From Tissierellia bacterium (GTDB lineage Bacteria; Bacillota; Clostridia; Tissierellales; Peptoniphilaceae): a stretch of DNA of 32,918 nucleotides. The stretch is from contig JAUNUQ010000027.1 of the NCBI GenBank assembly GCA_030538075.1, forward strand, positions 1-32,918, written 5' to 3'. Both the position numbers and the translations under genes were made by a program. Within the stretch, counting starts at the first letter, position 1; each line of letters opens with the position of its first letter. Below the pieces are notes generated by a model that was given only the letters and a program-made list of their open reading frames with translations, had not been told where the DNA came from and made no database searches. Positions 8,160-16,797 of this stretch are shown one piece after another.

Positions 8160-9023
8160 CTATTCCACTTTGCCGAAGCCGTATTTTTCAAATACGGCCA
8201 TGGCGTCCTCCCCTTGCAAGAATTCCACAAAGGCCTTCGCGGCTTCTGGATGGGTGGAGTTTTTCAAGGTTGCAACGGGATAGATGACGGGTTTATGGGA
8301 TTCTGCAGGAGCTGCAGCAATGATTTGGATTTGCTCTTCCTCTAGAATGGCGTCTGTCTTATAGACGATGCCGGCATCTGCCTCGCCACTGGCCACCCAA
8401 GTCAACACTTGCCTCACGTCGGAGCCATAGGTCGTCTTCACCTTGACTTCTTCTAGGATATTGAAGAAATTTAGGATTTCTTCTGAGTATTGTCCCACTG
8501 GTACGGATTCCGGTTCACCAAGGGCCACCGTCTTCACCTCGTCCTTCATCAGGTCTTCAAAAGAAGATAGCGCACCAGTTGCATCTTTCTTCTGGATCAA
8601 TACGACATCATTTCTAAGTAGTTCTTTCGCCTCAGCAGCGTCGACATATCCCCCTTCGATCAGGGCATCCATCTGTTTCTTGGCAGCAGACATAAACACA
8701 TCGACTCCAGCTCCCTCTTCTATCTGGGTCTGTAGAGCTCCCGAAGCGCCAAAATTATAGGTGACCTCGACCGCCGGATCGACTCCCTGGTAGATTTCCT
8801 TTAGTTCGTTCATGGCATCTGTCAGGGAAGCTGCCGCACTGACTGTCAGCTGAACAGACTCTCCTACAGGTTCTGTTACGGCTTCTGTCACTTCTTTTTC
8901 GGCCTTTTCTGTAGCTGCTTCTGTCGTCTTCTCTGCCGCCTCAGGTGCCTGAGCTGCTGGGCTACAGGCCGTGATCAGCATCGCCAAAATGAATAGCGCT
9001 GCCCACATTCCTCTTTTTTTCAC
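8160..9023 (-). CDS. modA: Molybdate-binding lipoprotein ModA
   Basis: Extracytoplasmic molybdate/tungstate-binding protein, 287 aa. It has a lipoprotein signal (KKRGMWAALFILAMLITAC, Cys20 lipidated), then a low-complexity Ala/Glu/Thr linker of about 35 residues. The mature domain begins VQLTVSAAASLTDAMNEL, the ModA hallmark, with GASGALQTQIEEGAGVDVF further on. I place the start at GTG 9023, since GGAGG lies 5 nt upstream and the signal peptide begins there. The open frame extends further but would overlap the preceding gene and spoil the signal sequence. Gap to the preceding stop is 28 nt. The context with moaC and moaA supports molybdenum over tungsten, without excluding tungsten. Confidence 0.92.
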   Translation of the reverse strand: MKKRGMWAALFILAMLITACSPAAQAPEAAEKTTEAATEKAEKEVTEAVTEPVGESVQLTVSAAASLTDAMNELKEIYQGVDPAVEVTYNFGASGALQTQIEEGAGVDVFMSAAKKQMDALIEGGYVDAAEAKELLRNDVVLIQKKDATGALSSFEDLMKDEVKTVALGEPESVPVGQYSEEILNFFNILEEVKVKTTYGSDVRQVLTWVASGEADAGIVYKTDAILEEEQIQIIAAAPAESHKPVIYPVATLKNSTHPEAAKAFVEFLQGEDAMAVFEKYGFGKVE

Positions 9024-9051
9024 GTTTTCCTCCATTATTTTTATTGTATTA

Positions 9052-9981
9052 CTACCTCTGTCCACATTCTCCCCCTCGACCTGTCAGGATCTCTAGGCCA
9101 TGGGTGAGACTCTCCATAAATACTTCCATATTTTCCCGAACGGCCTTGGGACTGCCGGGCAGATTGATGATCAGGGTCTGTTTTCGTATGCCAGCTTGGG
9201 CTCTTGTCAGCATGGCCCGTTTAGTCACAGCTAAGCTAGCACTTCGCATCGCCTCGGGGATTCCGGGAACGAGACGTTCCACTACATCCAATGTGGCCTC
9301 TGGGGTCACATCCCTTGGAGAAAACCCGGTCCCCCCCGTGGTCAATATCAAATCCGCTGTCTGCTCATCGGAGAGTTTCGTAAGAGCTGCTGCGATCTCT
9401 TCCCTCTCATCTGGCAATATGGCGGTATGGCTAATTTCATAACCAGCCGCCTTTAGTACTCGGCGGATCAGAGCTCCACTGAGGTCCTCTCTCTCTCCTT
9501 TTGCCCCCTTGTCGCTGATGGTCAAGACAGCGGCTCGAAATCCATTTGGGGAAATGGATTCAATTCCATCTCCTACCTGAATCCGACCACCGACCAGTAC
9601 TCTGGCGAAGATCCCCTCTCGGGGCATAATACAGTCCCCTACTTGGCGTCGAATCTCGCAGCCGTGATGGCATTCCTTGCCGATCTGGGTGACTTCTAGG
9701 ACTACTTCACCGATCACCAATCTAGTGCCGATCGGAAGTACGCTAAGGTCGATGCCCTCGACTAACAAATTCTCTCCAAAGGCGCCTGACTCCAATGAAA
9801 AATCCGCTAACTTCTCAAATGCGCGCACTTTGTCGTAGGATAATAGGCTCACTTGGCGATGCCAATCGCCCGCGTGGGAGTCCCCAGCGAGGCCATGGTT
9901 TTCAATCAGTTCAATTTCCCTTACATCGTCCTTTGCAGTGCCCTTTCGTTCACTGATGCAGACGGCTTTAATCACTCCCAT
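9052..9981 (-). CDS. MOSC domain fused to MogA/MoaB-type molybdopterin protein
   Basis: Two-domain cytoplasmic protein, 309 aa. Residues 1-145 form a MOSC domain (GLAGDSHAGDWHRQVSLLS, FGENLLVEGIDLS, GKECHHGCEIRRQVGDC), a family linked to molybdenum-cofactor sulfur handling. Residues 147-305 form a MogA/MoaB domain (AAVLTISDKGAKGEREDLSG, ILTTGGTGFSPRDVTPEA, INLPGSPKAVREN), which adenylylates molybdopterin before metal insertion. ATG has AGGAGG 5 nt upstream and starts 1 nt after the moaA stop. The fusion probably couples molybdopterin activation with a later sulfur- or metal-handling step. Such fusions are known in Clostridia, but the role of the MOSC half is not settled. Confidence 0.88.
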   Translation of the reverse strand: MGVIKAVCISERKGTAKDDVREIELIENHGLAGDSHAGDWHRQVSLLSYDKVRAFEKLADFSLESGAFGENLLVEGIDLSVLPIGTRLVIGEVVLEVTQIGKECHHGCEIRRQVGDCIMPREGIFARVLVGGRIQVGDGIESISPNGFRAAVLTISDKGAKGEREDLSGALIRRVLKAAGYEISHTAILPDEREEIAAALTKLSDEQTADLILTTGGTGFSPRDVTPEATLDVVERLVPGIPEAMRSASLAVTKRAMLTRAQAGIRKQTLIINLPGSPKAVRENMEVFMESLTHGLEILTGRGGECGQR

Positions 9982-9982
9982 A

Positions 9983-10957
9983 TTATCCTCCTATTTGATG
10001 CATGCGCTTATTATCCTCTGTAGGCGTATCCTTTCCAAAGCTGTGTTCCCAAGGTTTTTGATTGATGATCCCCTCAATCTGTCTGGCCAACTCCTCTGGA
10101 TTGGGGTCATGCCCCAAGAGTGGACGAATATTCTGTCCTCGATTATGATGCAGGCAGAGTTTCAAAAAGCCAGTGCAGCTCAGGCGAATTCGATTGCAGG
10201 ATCGGCAGAATTTATCACTGATCGGATCGATAAAGCCGATCTTTCCTTGAAAGCCTGGAAAGGATACATAGTTGGCCGGCCCACTGCCGAGCACCCCTGT
10301 ATAGGGCTCCGATGGGCCATAACGGCTCTCCAGGATCTGCCGTATTTCTCCCTCTCCATAGCCCTTGTACTCCTTGCCTTCACCGATGGGCATCAATTCG
10401 ATATATCGAACATGCAGGGGATGCCGTCTTGCCATCTCCGCCAATGCCAAGATGTCCTCCTCTCCCCCGGGCTTCATAGGGACGGCGTTGAGCTTTAGAT
10501 TGGGATAATGATGCTCCAATAGCCAGTAGATGCCCTCCAGTACTTCCGCAAGCTCATCCCTTCGAGTGAGCTCCGCAAACCTTTGTCTGTCCAATGTGTC
10601 CAGACTGATGTTGATCCCATCGATCCCAGCTTCCAGCAGCTCGGGACCCATTTTTTTTAGCAGAACCCCATTCGTCGTGATGCTCACATAGTCAATCCCT
10701 GGAATGGCCTTCATCTTTCGAAAGAAATCCATTACACCCTGCCTTACGAGAGGTTCCCCCCCCGTTAGCTTGACTTTTTTAATGCCCAGGATGGCGAATG
10801 CTTCTGTGAGACGTAGGAGCTCTTCATAGCTGAGGATGTCCTCATGCCTGAGCATTTCAACGCCTTCTTCGGGCATGCAGTATACGCAGCGCAGGTTGCA
10901 GCGATCTGTGATGGAGATGCGAATATAGTCGATCTTGCGTCCGTATTGATCCATCAT
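9983..10957 (-). CDS. moaA: GTP 3',8-cyclase MoaA
   Basis: Radical SAM enzyme, 324 aa, that starts molybdenum cofactor synthesis by rearranging GTP to 3',8-cyclo-GTP. The N-terminal radical-SAM cluster motif has Cys20, Cys24 and Cys27 in CNLRCVYC. The C-terminal cluster motif is [19 protein letters not shown] near residues 255-273, and [10 protein letters not shown] is the SAM-contact region. The protein ends in Gly-Gly, as functional MoaA proteins do, supporting an intact C-terminus. The start overlaps the moaC stop by 4 nt (ATGA), so the two enzymes, which act in succession, are translationally coupled. Confidence 0.96.
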   Translation of the reverse strand: MMDQYGRKIDYIRISITDRCNLRCVYCMPEEGVEMLRHEDILSYEELLRLTEAFAILGIKKVKLTGGEPLVRQGVMDFFRKMKAIPGIDYVSITTNGVLLKKMGPELLEAGIDGINISLDTLDRQRFAELTRRDELAEVLEGIYWLLEHHYPNLKLNAVPMKPGGEEDILALAEMARRHPLHVRYIELMPIGEGKEYKGYGEGEIRQILESRYGPSEPYTGVLGSGPANYVSFPGFQGKIGFIDPISDKFCRSCNRIRLSCTGFLKLCLHHNRGQNIRPLLGHDPNPEELARQIEGIINQKPWEHSFGKDTPTEDNKRMHQIGG

Positions 10958-11448
10958 CTCGATGGATCCCCTTTGGGATTTTGATAATCGCCACTCTTTC
11001 CACCAGTTTTGCTCAACAGCTGAATTCCCTCTATGCGCATAGACTTGTCCATACTCTTACACATATCATATATGGTGAGCAAGGCCACGGACACCGCGGT
11101 AAGCGCTTCCATCTCCACACCCGTCTTGCCCGTGATTCGTACGGTGGCAGTTGCCTCTATCGATGCTCTTTCCCCATCGATTTGAAAATCTAAGTTGACC
11201 CCGGTGATATTCAGGGGATGGCACATGGGGATGAGCCGAGAAGTCTCCTTTGCCGCCATAATCCCCGCCACCCTTGCAACGCCGAGCACATCACCCTTGC
11301 GGGTGTCCCCCGACTGGATCCGGGACAGGATCTGTGGGCTGACTTGAATCCTCCCGGTGGCTACAGCGGTGCGGTCGGATAATGGCTTTTCGGATACATC
11401 TACCATCCGGCTATTTCCTCTATCGTCAAAATGATTGAGTTCGTTCAT
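10954..11448 (-). CDS. moaC: Cyclic pyranopterin monophosphate synthase MoaC
   Basis: Cytoplasmic enzyme, 164 aa, that converts 3',8-cyclo-GTP to cyclic pyranopterin monophosphate. Family motifs include [20 protein letters not shown], the active-site segment [15 protein letters not shown] and [24 protein letters not shown] with its catalytic Lys region. Length is normal. ATG has GAAGGAG 6 nt upstream. It is the first gene of the molybdenum operon. The moaD, moaE and moeA genes needed to finish the cofactor are not in this window and must lie elsewhere. Confidence 0.96.
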   Translation of the reverse strand: MNELNHFDDRGNSRMVDVSEKPLSDRTAVATGRIQVSPQILSRIQSGDTRKGDVLGVARVAGIMAAKETSRLIPMCHPLNITGVNLDFQIDGERASIEATATVRITGKTGVEMEALTAVSVALLTIYDMCKSMDKSMRIEGIQLLSKTGGKSGDYQNPKGDPSR

Positions 11449-11511
11449 TTTCTACTCCTTCTATCGAAGTGATCTATCTATTATTCTCAGTCATACATAA
11501 TGGATGTTTAT

Positions 11512-11540
11512 ATCTTACAACAAGCTCCTTGAAAGGTCAA
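11512..11540 (-). promoter_or_regulatory. Promoter of the molybdenum operon
   Basis: On the minus strand TTGACC (11535-11540) and TAAGAT (11512-11517) lie 17 nt apart, which puts transcription start near 11505 and leaves a leader of only about 57 nt. That is too short for a molybdenum-cofactor riboswitch. Confidence 0.55.
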
Positions 11541-11602
11541 GGGGAAAGAAATCCTTTTCCTGAAAGATCTCATCTAGTCTTAACATTTACCTAGATTTTA
11601 CG

Positions 11603-11611
11603 TGGTATAAT
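11603..11611 (+). promoter_or_regulatory. Extended -10 promoter of ppx-ppk1
   Basis: A perfect TATAAT (11606-11611) is preceded by TGG, giving an extended -10 element. No good -35 is present at normal distance, which is common for extended -10 promoters. Transcription should start near 11618, inside the palindrome. Confidence 0.6.
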
Positions 11612-11614
11612 GAT

Positions 11615-11630
11615 TAGAAACATGTTTCTA
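11615..11630. promoter_or_regulatory. Perfect 16-bp palindrome at the ppx transcription start
   Basis: The sequence TAGAAACATGTTTCTA is a perfect inverted repeat lying 4 nt after the -10 box, across the predicted start site. The position is what a repressor operator would need. I do not recognise the regulator. It does not match the cre, Fur or LexA consensus as I know them. Confidence 0.5.
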
Positions 11631-11663
11631 TTACTATAATAATCTAAGATGGGTGGAGATTTC

Positions 11664-12587
11664 ATGTATGGTGTGATCGATATCGGTTCAAACACAATTC
11701 GACTCAATGTCTACAAGTTGATGGATGACAATTTTAAGTTGCTCTTCAAAAACAAATTTTATGCGGGCTTGGCTGGCTATGTCGTAGATGGCAGGCTGAG
11801 CATGGAGGGCATACAAAAGGCCTCCTCCGTGCTCTACGACTATAAACGCACCGTGGACAATCTGGACATCAAAGATCTATTGGCCTTTGCCACGGCTTCC
11901 CTTCGCAACATCCGAAATTCCCAAGAAGCTCGCCTCCTGATCGAAAAACTGACGGGGGTGCGAATAGAGGTCCTATCTGGCGAAGAGGAGGGTCTCCTTG
12001 GCTATAAGGGCGCGATGTTCGATGTGAATTTGAATGAGGGCGTCGTCGTGGACATCGGGGGCAGCTCGACGGAGCTGGTGGCGATCCAAGACGGCAAGGT
12101 CATTAAGACTCGCAGTTTTCCAATGGGTGGTCTAAATATGTATCTGAAGAATGTAGAGCAGATCCTTCCACAAAAAGAGGAGACGAAGCGCATGCGCAAA
12201 TTTGCCATGAGTGTTCTAAGTGAGGAGACGATGAACCCACCGGGTGACACTTCGGTCATCTGTGGTGTCGGTGGTTCGATGCGCTCCCTTCGCATGATCA
12301 ATAATTCCATTCACGGTCATCCCCTATTCCACAAGACAATTGAAAAGGAAGAATTTGATGAGATTCTATCCAGACTTACCAACGACTCCATGTTTGCCCG
12401 CGAGAAGTTGATCAAGACCTGTCCAGAGCGAATCCATACCATGATCCCCAGCCTATGTATAATGAAATCCGTGATCAAGGCATTAAATGCCAAGAAAATC
12501 ATCGTCAGTGATTACGGTGTACGGGAAGGCTATTTGTATTCCCGAGTGATACAACAGAGAGGAGAAACTGATGGAGAAACCCTTTAA
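11664..12587 (+). CDS. ppx: Short exopolyphosphatase / Ppx-GppA family phosphatase
   Basis: Cytoplasmic ASKHA-fold phosphatase, 307 aa, expected to remove terminal phosphate from polyphosphate or from pppGpp. The N-terminal phosphate-1 motif YGVIDIGSNTIRLNVY and the phosphate-2 motif VVDIGGSSTELV near residue 128 are intact. At about 300 residues it is the short form without the HD-like C-terminal domains of E. coli Ppx. I choose ATG 11664: GGTGGAG lies 5 nt upstream and the protein then opens directly on the first strand. An in-frame ATG at 11649 is less likely. The 3' end overlaps ppk1 by 17 nt. Confidence 0.9.
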   Translation: MYGVIDIGSNTIRLNVYKLMDDNFKLLFKNKFYAGLAGYVVDGRLSMEGIQKASSVLYDYKRTVDNLDIKDLLAFATASLRNIRNSQEARLLIEKLTGVRIEVLSGEEEGLLGYKGAMFDVNLNEGVVVDIGGSSTELVAIQDGKVIKTRSFPMGGLNMYLKNVEQILPQKEETKRMRKFAMSVLSEETMNPPGDTSVICGVGGSMRSLRMINNSIHGHPLFHKTIEKEEFDEILSRLTNDSMFAREKLIKTCPERIHTMIPSLCIMKSVIKALNAKKIIVSDYGVREGYLYSRVIQQRGETDGETL

Positions 12588-14787
12588 GCACGACCTATCT
12601 TTTACCCAAAACCGGGAATTATCTTGGTTGGCATTTAACCGAAGAGTATTGGATGAGGCCTTTGATCCCGAGGTGCCATCCATGGAGAAACTGAAATTCG
12701 TCTCCATCTTCGTGTCCAATCTGGATGAGTTCTTTATGGTAAGGGTCGGTAGCCTATTCGATTTGTCCCTGCTAAAAAATGACGCGCTGGACAATAAAAC
12801 CGGCTGGAACTACGCCGAGCAATTAGATGAAATCTACAAGCGAATGCCTGAGCTCTATCAGCTCAAGGACAGTGCTTATGAATATGTAGAGGAGCTCTTA
12901 CGGGCACAGGGAATTGCGAATCTTACCTATGAGGAGCTGACGAAGGAAGAAAAGAAATATGTGGATGCCCATTTTGATTCGCGAATTCTTCCAGTGATCT
13001 CACCCCTAATCGTGGATTCCCACCATCCCTTTCCCCATCTTCCGAACAATCGCCCCCTCGTCGTCGCGAATCTCAAAAATGACGAAGGGGAGAGTTTTAT
13101 GGGCATTGTCACAAAGGCTGCCAGTGTCAATAATGTACTGTTTTTGCCGGGAGAACAGCTTCGCTATATCCTAGTCGAAGAGATCCTCTTAGCTAAGCTG
13201 CCTAAAATCTTTTCCTACAAGGTCTCGGATAGTGCGATTGTGAGCGTCACTCGTAATGCTGACCTGGACATGGGCGAGGTGATGGACGATGTGGAAGAGG
13301 ATTTTCGTAAGCATATGAAAAAGGCTCTGAAGAAGAGGGCAAGGCTAGAACCAGTCCGGCTTGAGGTCAAGGGAAAACTCTCCAAGAAGTCCTTGGAGTT
13401 CCTAATGGATCAGCTGGGCCTTGGTGAGAGCCAGGTCTATCACAGTGCAACGCCCCTTAAGATGAGCTATGTATATGTGGTAGCGGATAAACTGCCCGCA
13501 AATTTGGAAGCGGCCAATAGCTTCCCCAAATACACACCCTATTACCCCTCGCAGTTCAACCCAAGGAAGTCGATGATTGATCAAGTGACGGAGAAGGACC
13601 GACTACTCTTCTTCCCATTTGAGTCGATGGATCCCTTCTTGGCCCTCTTAAAGGAAGCCTCGAATGATCCCTATGTGATTTCGATCAAGATCACAATCTA
13701 CCGCCTTTCCTCCATCTCCAAGGTGGCCGAGTATTTGGCAAATGCAGCAGAGAATGGCAAAGAGGTCACTGCCGTAATGGAGCTTCGAGCCAGGTTTGAC
13801 GAGGACAATAATATCAATTGGTCCGAGAGGCTTGAACAGGCCGGCTGTACGCTGATCTACGGCTTCGAAGACTATAAGATCCACTCCAAAATCTGTCTGA
13901 TCACCCGGCATATGGAAGGCAAAATCCAGTATATCTCCCAATTCGGCACGGGTAACTACAACGAAAAGACCGCCAAGCTCTATACGGACTTATCCTTGAT
14001 GACTGCCAATCAAGAGCTGGGACTGGATGCACAAAACTTCTTCCGCAATATGATGATCGGCAATCTAGAGGGTGAATACAAGCATCTATTGGTGGCGCCC
14101 AATGGCCTAAAACCCGCTCTGCTCAACATGATTGACGAGCAGATCCAATTGGCAAAAGAGGGCAAGGATGCCATGATCCGCATGAAATGCAACTCTGTGA
14201 CGGAACGGGATGTGATCAATAAGCTGTCTGAAGCATCCATTGCAGGGGTTAAGATATTCCTAAATGTAAGGGGGATCTGCTGTCTGGTACCGGGAATTGA
14301 GGGCAAGACGGAAAATATCCGAGTCACCAGCATCGTCGGTCGCTATTTAGAACACCCGAGGATCTATATATTCGGACAGGGTGAAGAGGCAAAGATGTAT
14401 ATCTCGTCAGCGGATTTGATGACTAGGAATATCGTGCGCCGTGTGGAGATCGCCTGCCCCATTTATGATCCCGAAATCCGCCGGGAGGTGGAGTCCATTA
14501 TGGATGTGATCCTAAACGACGACAAAAAAGCGACTCTCCTCCTCTCCGATGGCAGCTATGTAAAAGTCAGTGAAACTGGCGAGAGGAGCTCCCAGGAGAT
14601 TTTCATGAATATGGCCAGGGAACTGAACCAGGGGTCTAATGTCGAGCGCAAAGAAGCTCCCTCCAAGGCGGCTTTTCGCCATGCTCCTAGCAAGCAGATC
14701 GCTGAGACCTCCGAAGAGGAGATGCTCGATCGGGCATTATCCAAACTGAGCTTCTGGGATAAGCTGAAGAGATTATTCTTTTCTTAA
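12571..14787 (+). CDS. ppk1: Polyphosphate kinase Ppk1
   Basis: Polyphosphate kinase type 1, 738 aa, that reversibly transfers ATP gamma-phosphate to polyphosphate at the membrane. The N-terminal domain opens NRELSWLAFNRRVLDEA. The two phospholipase-D-like domains carry the catalytic His438 (KIHSKICLI) and the second conserved His595 (RYLEHPRIYIF). GTGNYNEKTAKLYTDLSLMT and the Arg/Asp-rich MELRARFDEDNNI are also typical. A charged, probably flexible tail of about 60 residues follows the catalytic core. ATG has AGAGGAG upstream and lies inside the ppx end, so synthesis and breakdown of polyphosphate are made together. Confidence 0.96.
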   Translation: MEKPFKHDLSFTQNRELSWLAFNRRVLDEAFDPEVPSMEKLKFVSIFVSNLDEFFMVRVGSLFDLSLLKNDALDNKTGWNYAEQLDEIYKRMPELYQLKDSAYEYVEELLRAQGIANLTYEELTKEEKKYVDAHFDSRILPVISPLIVDSHHPFPHLPNNRPLVVANLKNDEGESFMGIVTKAASVNNVLFLPGEQLRYILVEEILLAKLPKIFSYKVSDSAIVSVTRNADLDMGEVMDDVEEDFRKHMKKALKKRARLEPVRLEVKGKLSKKSLEFLMDQLGLGESQVYHSATPLKMSYVYVVADKLPANLEAANSFPKYTPYYPSQFNPRKSMIDQVTEKDRLLFFPFESMDPFLALLKEASNDPYVISIKITIYRLSSISKVAEYLANAAENGKEVTAVMELRARFDEDNNINWSERLEQAGCTLIYGFEDYKIHSKICLITRHMEGKIQYISQFGTGNYNEKTAKLYTDLSLMTANQELGLDAQNFFRNMMIGNLEGEYKHLLVAPNGLKPALLNMIDEQIQLAKEGKDAMIRMKCNSVTERDVINKLSEASIAGVKIFLNVRGICCLVPGIEGKTENIRVTSIVGRYLEHPRIYIFGQGEEAKMYISSADLMTRNIVRRVEIACPIYDPEIRREVESIMDVILNDDKKATLLLSDGSYVKVSETGERSSQEIFMNMARELNQGSNVERKEAPSKAAFRHAPSKQIAETSEEEMLDRALSKLSFWDKLKRLFFS

Positions 14788-14871
14788 GTTCAGACACTCC
14801 CGTTTAGCAAAGTCAGAAGTGGTCGTTCAATTTTAATACATCGGAGGAGTCTCCTGCGAAAAATAGAGCAA

Positions 14872-14920
14872 ACCCGTCCACCGCTGGCATCTGCGTCGCC
14901 ATTTGTGGACGGGTCTTTTT
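14872..14920 (+). terminator. Terminator between ppk1 and the convergent rhomboid gene
   Basis: A perfect 10-bp stem (14872-14881 with 14905-14914) encloses a 23-nt loop that has its own TGGC/GCCA pair, and is followed by five T (14916-14920). In the minus direction the hairpin is followed only by TTTGCTC, so it may work weakly for the rhomboid operon too. The 85 nt between the ppk1 stop and the stem contain a small GGAG/CTCC hairpin near 14844-14855 and no frame. Confidence 0.85.
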
Positions 14921-14945
14921 GTATCAGTGGTCCATTGAAATTCGT

Positions 14946-15512
14946 TTAAGCTGCTCTTTCCTGCATATAATATCCGAACAGGCCCCCGGTGATTCCCCCG
15001 ACCACATGGGCCATATAGGAGATGCTTCCCCCGACGAAGATACTGCCGATGATCTGGCTACCCAGAAAGAAAAATGCGGCGATCAGAAAAGTCAATGGAA
15101 TGGTGCCGCTCTTAAAGCTGGTCATAGAGGATAATAGGATCCAAGCAAAGGCAACTCCACTGGCTCCCAAGAGGGCTTGGGGGAAGAAGAGGATCTGAAA
15201 GATACCAGTGACCAAGGCCGTTGCCAAAATGACGATGAGGAGATTTTGGCTGCCGTATTTTTCTTCCAGTAGGGGGCCGACCAAAAGCAAGAGGATCATA
15301 TTGTTGCTCAGGTGCTGCCAGCTTCCATGTCCCAGCACATGACCAAAGAGCCTGATGATGGCAAATGGGTCCAGTAAAGGACTCCGATACACGGAGAAAA
15401 AGACCCGATTGGTGAGTCCCCCAGTCATTTGATTGAGGACGAAGACTCCGGCAGATAATAGCACAAAGGTCAAGACCACGGGAGAATTGTATACAATTCT
15501 CTTCTTCATCAT
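14946..15512 (-). CDS. Rhomboid-family intramembrane serine protease
   Basis: Polytopic membrane protease, 188 aa with six hydrophobic segments, which cuts substrates within the membrane. The catalytic Ser118 lies in LLGASGVAFAW (GxSG) and the partner His169 in YMAHVVGGITGGLFG. The loop HGSWQHLSNNMILLLLVGPLLE provides the conserved His-Asn oxyanion region. It has no extra soluble domain. Start and stop overlap with the glycosyltransferase upstream by 4 nt, so the two are one transcription unit. The substrate is unknown. Confidence 0.9.
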   Translation of the reverse strand: MMKKRIVYNSPVVLTFVLLSAGVFVLNQMTGGLTNRVFFSVYRSPLLDPFAIIRLFGHVLGHGSWQHLSNNMILLLLVGPLLEEKYGSQNLLIVILATALVTGIFQILFFPQALLGASGVAFAWILLSSMTSFKSGTIPLTFLIAAFFFLGSQIIGSIFVGGSISYMAHVVGGITGGLFGYYMQERAA

Positions 15513-16624
15513 CTCACACCTACTTTCTCATAAATTTTTCGGTAAGCAAGGCCTACTTGCTCCCAAGAAAACTGGCTGGAAAGGTCGATCACAGCGGGAG
15601 ATAATTCATCTAGTCTCGTGTAGACCCCTGCGATGGCCCTTCGAATGGAGTCAACAGAATGGGGGTTGACGCTCTGGCCGATTTGTCCTTCTGGAAAGTA
15701 GCCGTCGATCCCCTGGCCTTTCGAATAGATGACTGGTAGGCCCTGGGACATGGCTTCGGGGTAGACCAGACCAAAGGTCTCCGTAAAAGACGGCATGGCA
15801 AAGATATGTGCACTGCGTAGGGCACGGATAACTCCTTGGGCATCCGTCGGCGGAATATGCTGGATGAATTTTTTCGACTGCATCCAATCGATCAGCTTGG
15901 GGTCCTCTAATCTGCCCACCAAATGCAGCTCAAAGAGGACTTCTTCTCGATTAAAAAAGTCCAATGCCCGAACCAGATTGCGAATATTCTTGTTGGGATC
16001 ATCAATTTTTCCGACGAAGATGACGACTGGTCTCTTCGCCAAATGGGCATTCTGCTCTGCTTCAGAGAGGCGATTTTGATTCTCCAAGTAAATGGGATCG
16101 ATGCCGTTGGGAATGGTGATGGATTTCTCTTCAAGGGCCTGCCCCAAACTGTTTTTGAACATCTTGAGTGCAAGCTGACGATGAACTGGCGACAGGAAGA
16201 TGACCTGCTCTGCACCTTCTAAGATCTTGACGGCTAGGGGCTTGAGATAGGGTTTGTATCTCATAAAGGCAAATAGATCTGATCGCCGCACTGCCGTAAC
16301 GTATTTGACACCATAGTCCTCTTTGAGCTTATAGGAGATGTAGCCGTTGCTCATCAGGGAATGGGCATGGGTTAATGTATAGACCCTTGGGTCGAGTTCC
16401 CTCAACAGATCCTCATATACGATTTTGTGTTTGCGATAGAAGAAGAGTCGTTCCCAACTCTTGTAGCGATGACTGACATAAAAGGATGGATCAATGGTGG
16501 AGATGTCCAGCCGATCATCTGTAAAATAGAACACGTCATTATCCACAAATTGATCCAGCTGTTTGATTAAATGTCCATATAGTTTTGAATCCATGTAATA
16601 GGAACAGATCTGCAATGCTCTCAT
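15509..16624 (-). CDS. Glycosyltransferase family 4
   Basis: Cytoplasmic retaining glycosyltransferase of the GT-B fold, 371 aa. The C-terminal nucleotide-sugar half shows VIFVGKIDDPNKNIRNLVRAL, a FELHLVGRLED strand, and the donor-binding EX7E segment ETFGLVYPEAMSQGLPVI (first Glu in FTETFGLVYPEA). The N-terminal acceptor half is less conserved. The frame opens eight codons earlier, but ATG 16624 is chosen because AGGAGGT lies 7 nt upstream and MRALQICSYY is the expected first strand. It is divergent from the GT2 gene at 16798. Donor and acceptor cannot be named; a cell-envelope polysaccharide or glycolipid is likely. Confidence 0.85.
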   Translation of the reverse strand: MRALQICSYYMDSKLYGHLIKQLDQFVDNDVFYFTDDRLDISTIDPSFYVSHRYKSWERLFFYRKHKIVYEDLLRELDPRVYTLTHAHSLMSNGYISYKLKEDYGVKYVTAVRRSDLFAFMRYKPYLKPLAVKILEGAEQVIFLSPVHRQLALKMFKNSLGQALEEKSITIPNGIDPIYLENQNRLSEAEQNAHLAKRPVVIFVGKIDDPNKNIRNLVRALDFFNREEVLFELHLVGRLEDPKLIDWMQSKKFIQHIPPTDAQGVIRALRSAHIFAMPSFTETFGLVYPEAMSQGLPVIYSKGQGIDGYFPEGQIGQSVNPHSVDSIRRAIAGVYTRLDELSPAVIDLSSQFSWEQVGLAYRKIYEKVGVR

Positions 16625-16662
16625 CGTCCACCTCCTGGGGTTTTCCATAGTTTATTTACCCT

Positions 16663-16671
16663 ATATTATCA
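16663..16671 (-). promoter_or_regulatory. Possible extended -10 promoter for the GT4-rhomboid operon
   Basis: On the minus strand TGATAATAT reads as TG-n-TAATAT about 40 nt before the GT4 start. No convincing -35 is seen, so this is a weak call. It lies 40 bp from the divergent GT2 promoter. Confidence 0.3.
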
Positions 16672-16686
16672 CTTACTACCCATTTA

Positions 16687-16715
16687 TGGATATTTTAACG
16701 AGGATTTGATATAAT
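16687..16715 (+). promoter_or_regulatory. Promoter of the GT2-queT operon
   Basis: TGGATA (16687-16692) and a perfect TATAAT (16710-16715) are 17 nt apart, with TG at 16707-16708 giving an extended -10. The leader is about 75 nt and contains a small AGAG/CTCT hairpin near 16733-16742. Confidence 0.65.
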
Positions 16716-16797
16716 GGGTATCTGCAAACCGGAGAGTTCTCTATGTAATCCACTTTCTCTGCAGTTTTACAGTCCGTCATAGAAAGGTGGCGATCCA

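Noticed and set aside
9938-10498. 186-codon plus-strand frame over the moaA gene
   Set aside because: It is antisense to a well-conserved moaA sequence and has no protein family features.
11449-11511. Molybdenum-cofactor riboswitch before moaC
   Set aside because: The leader is only about 57 nt and shows no matching structure.
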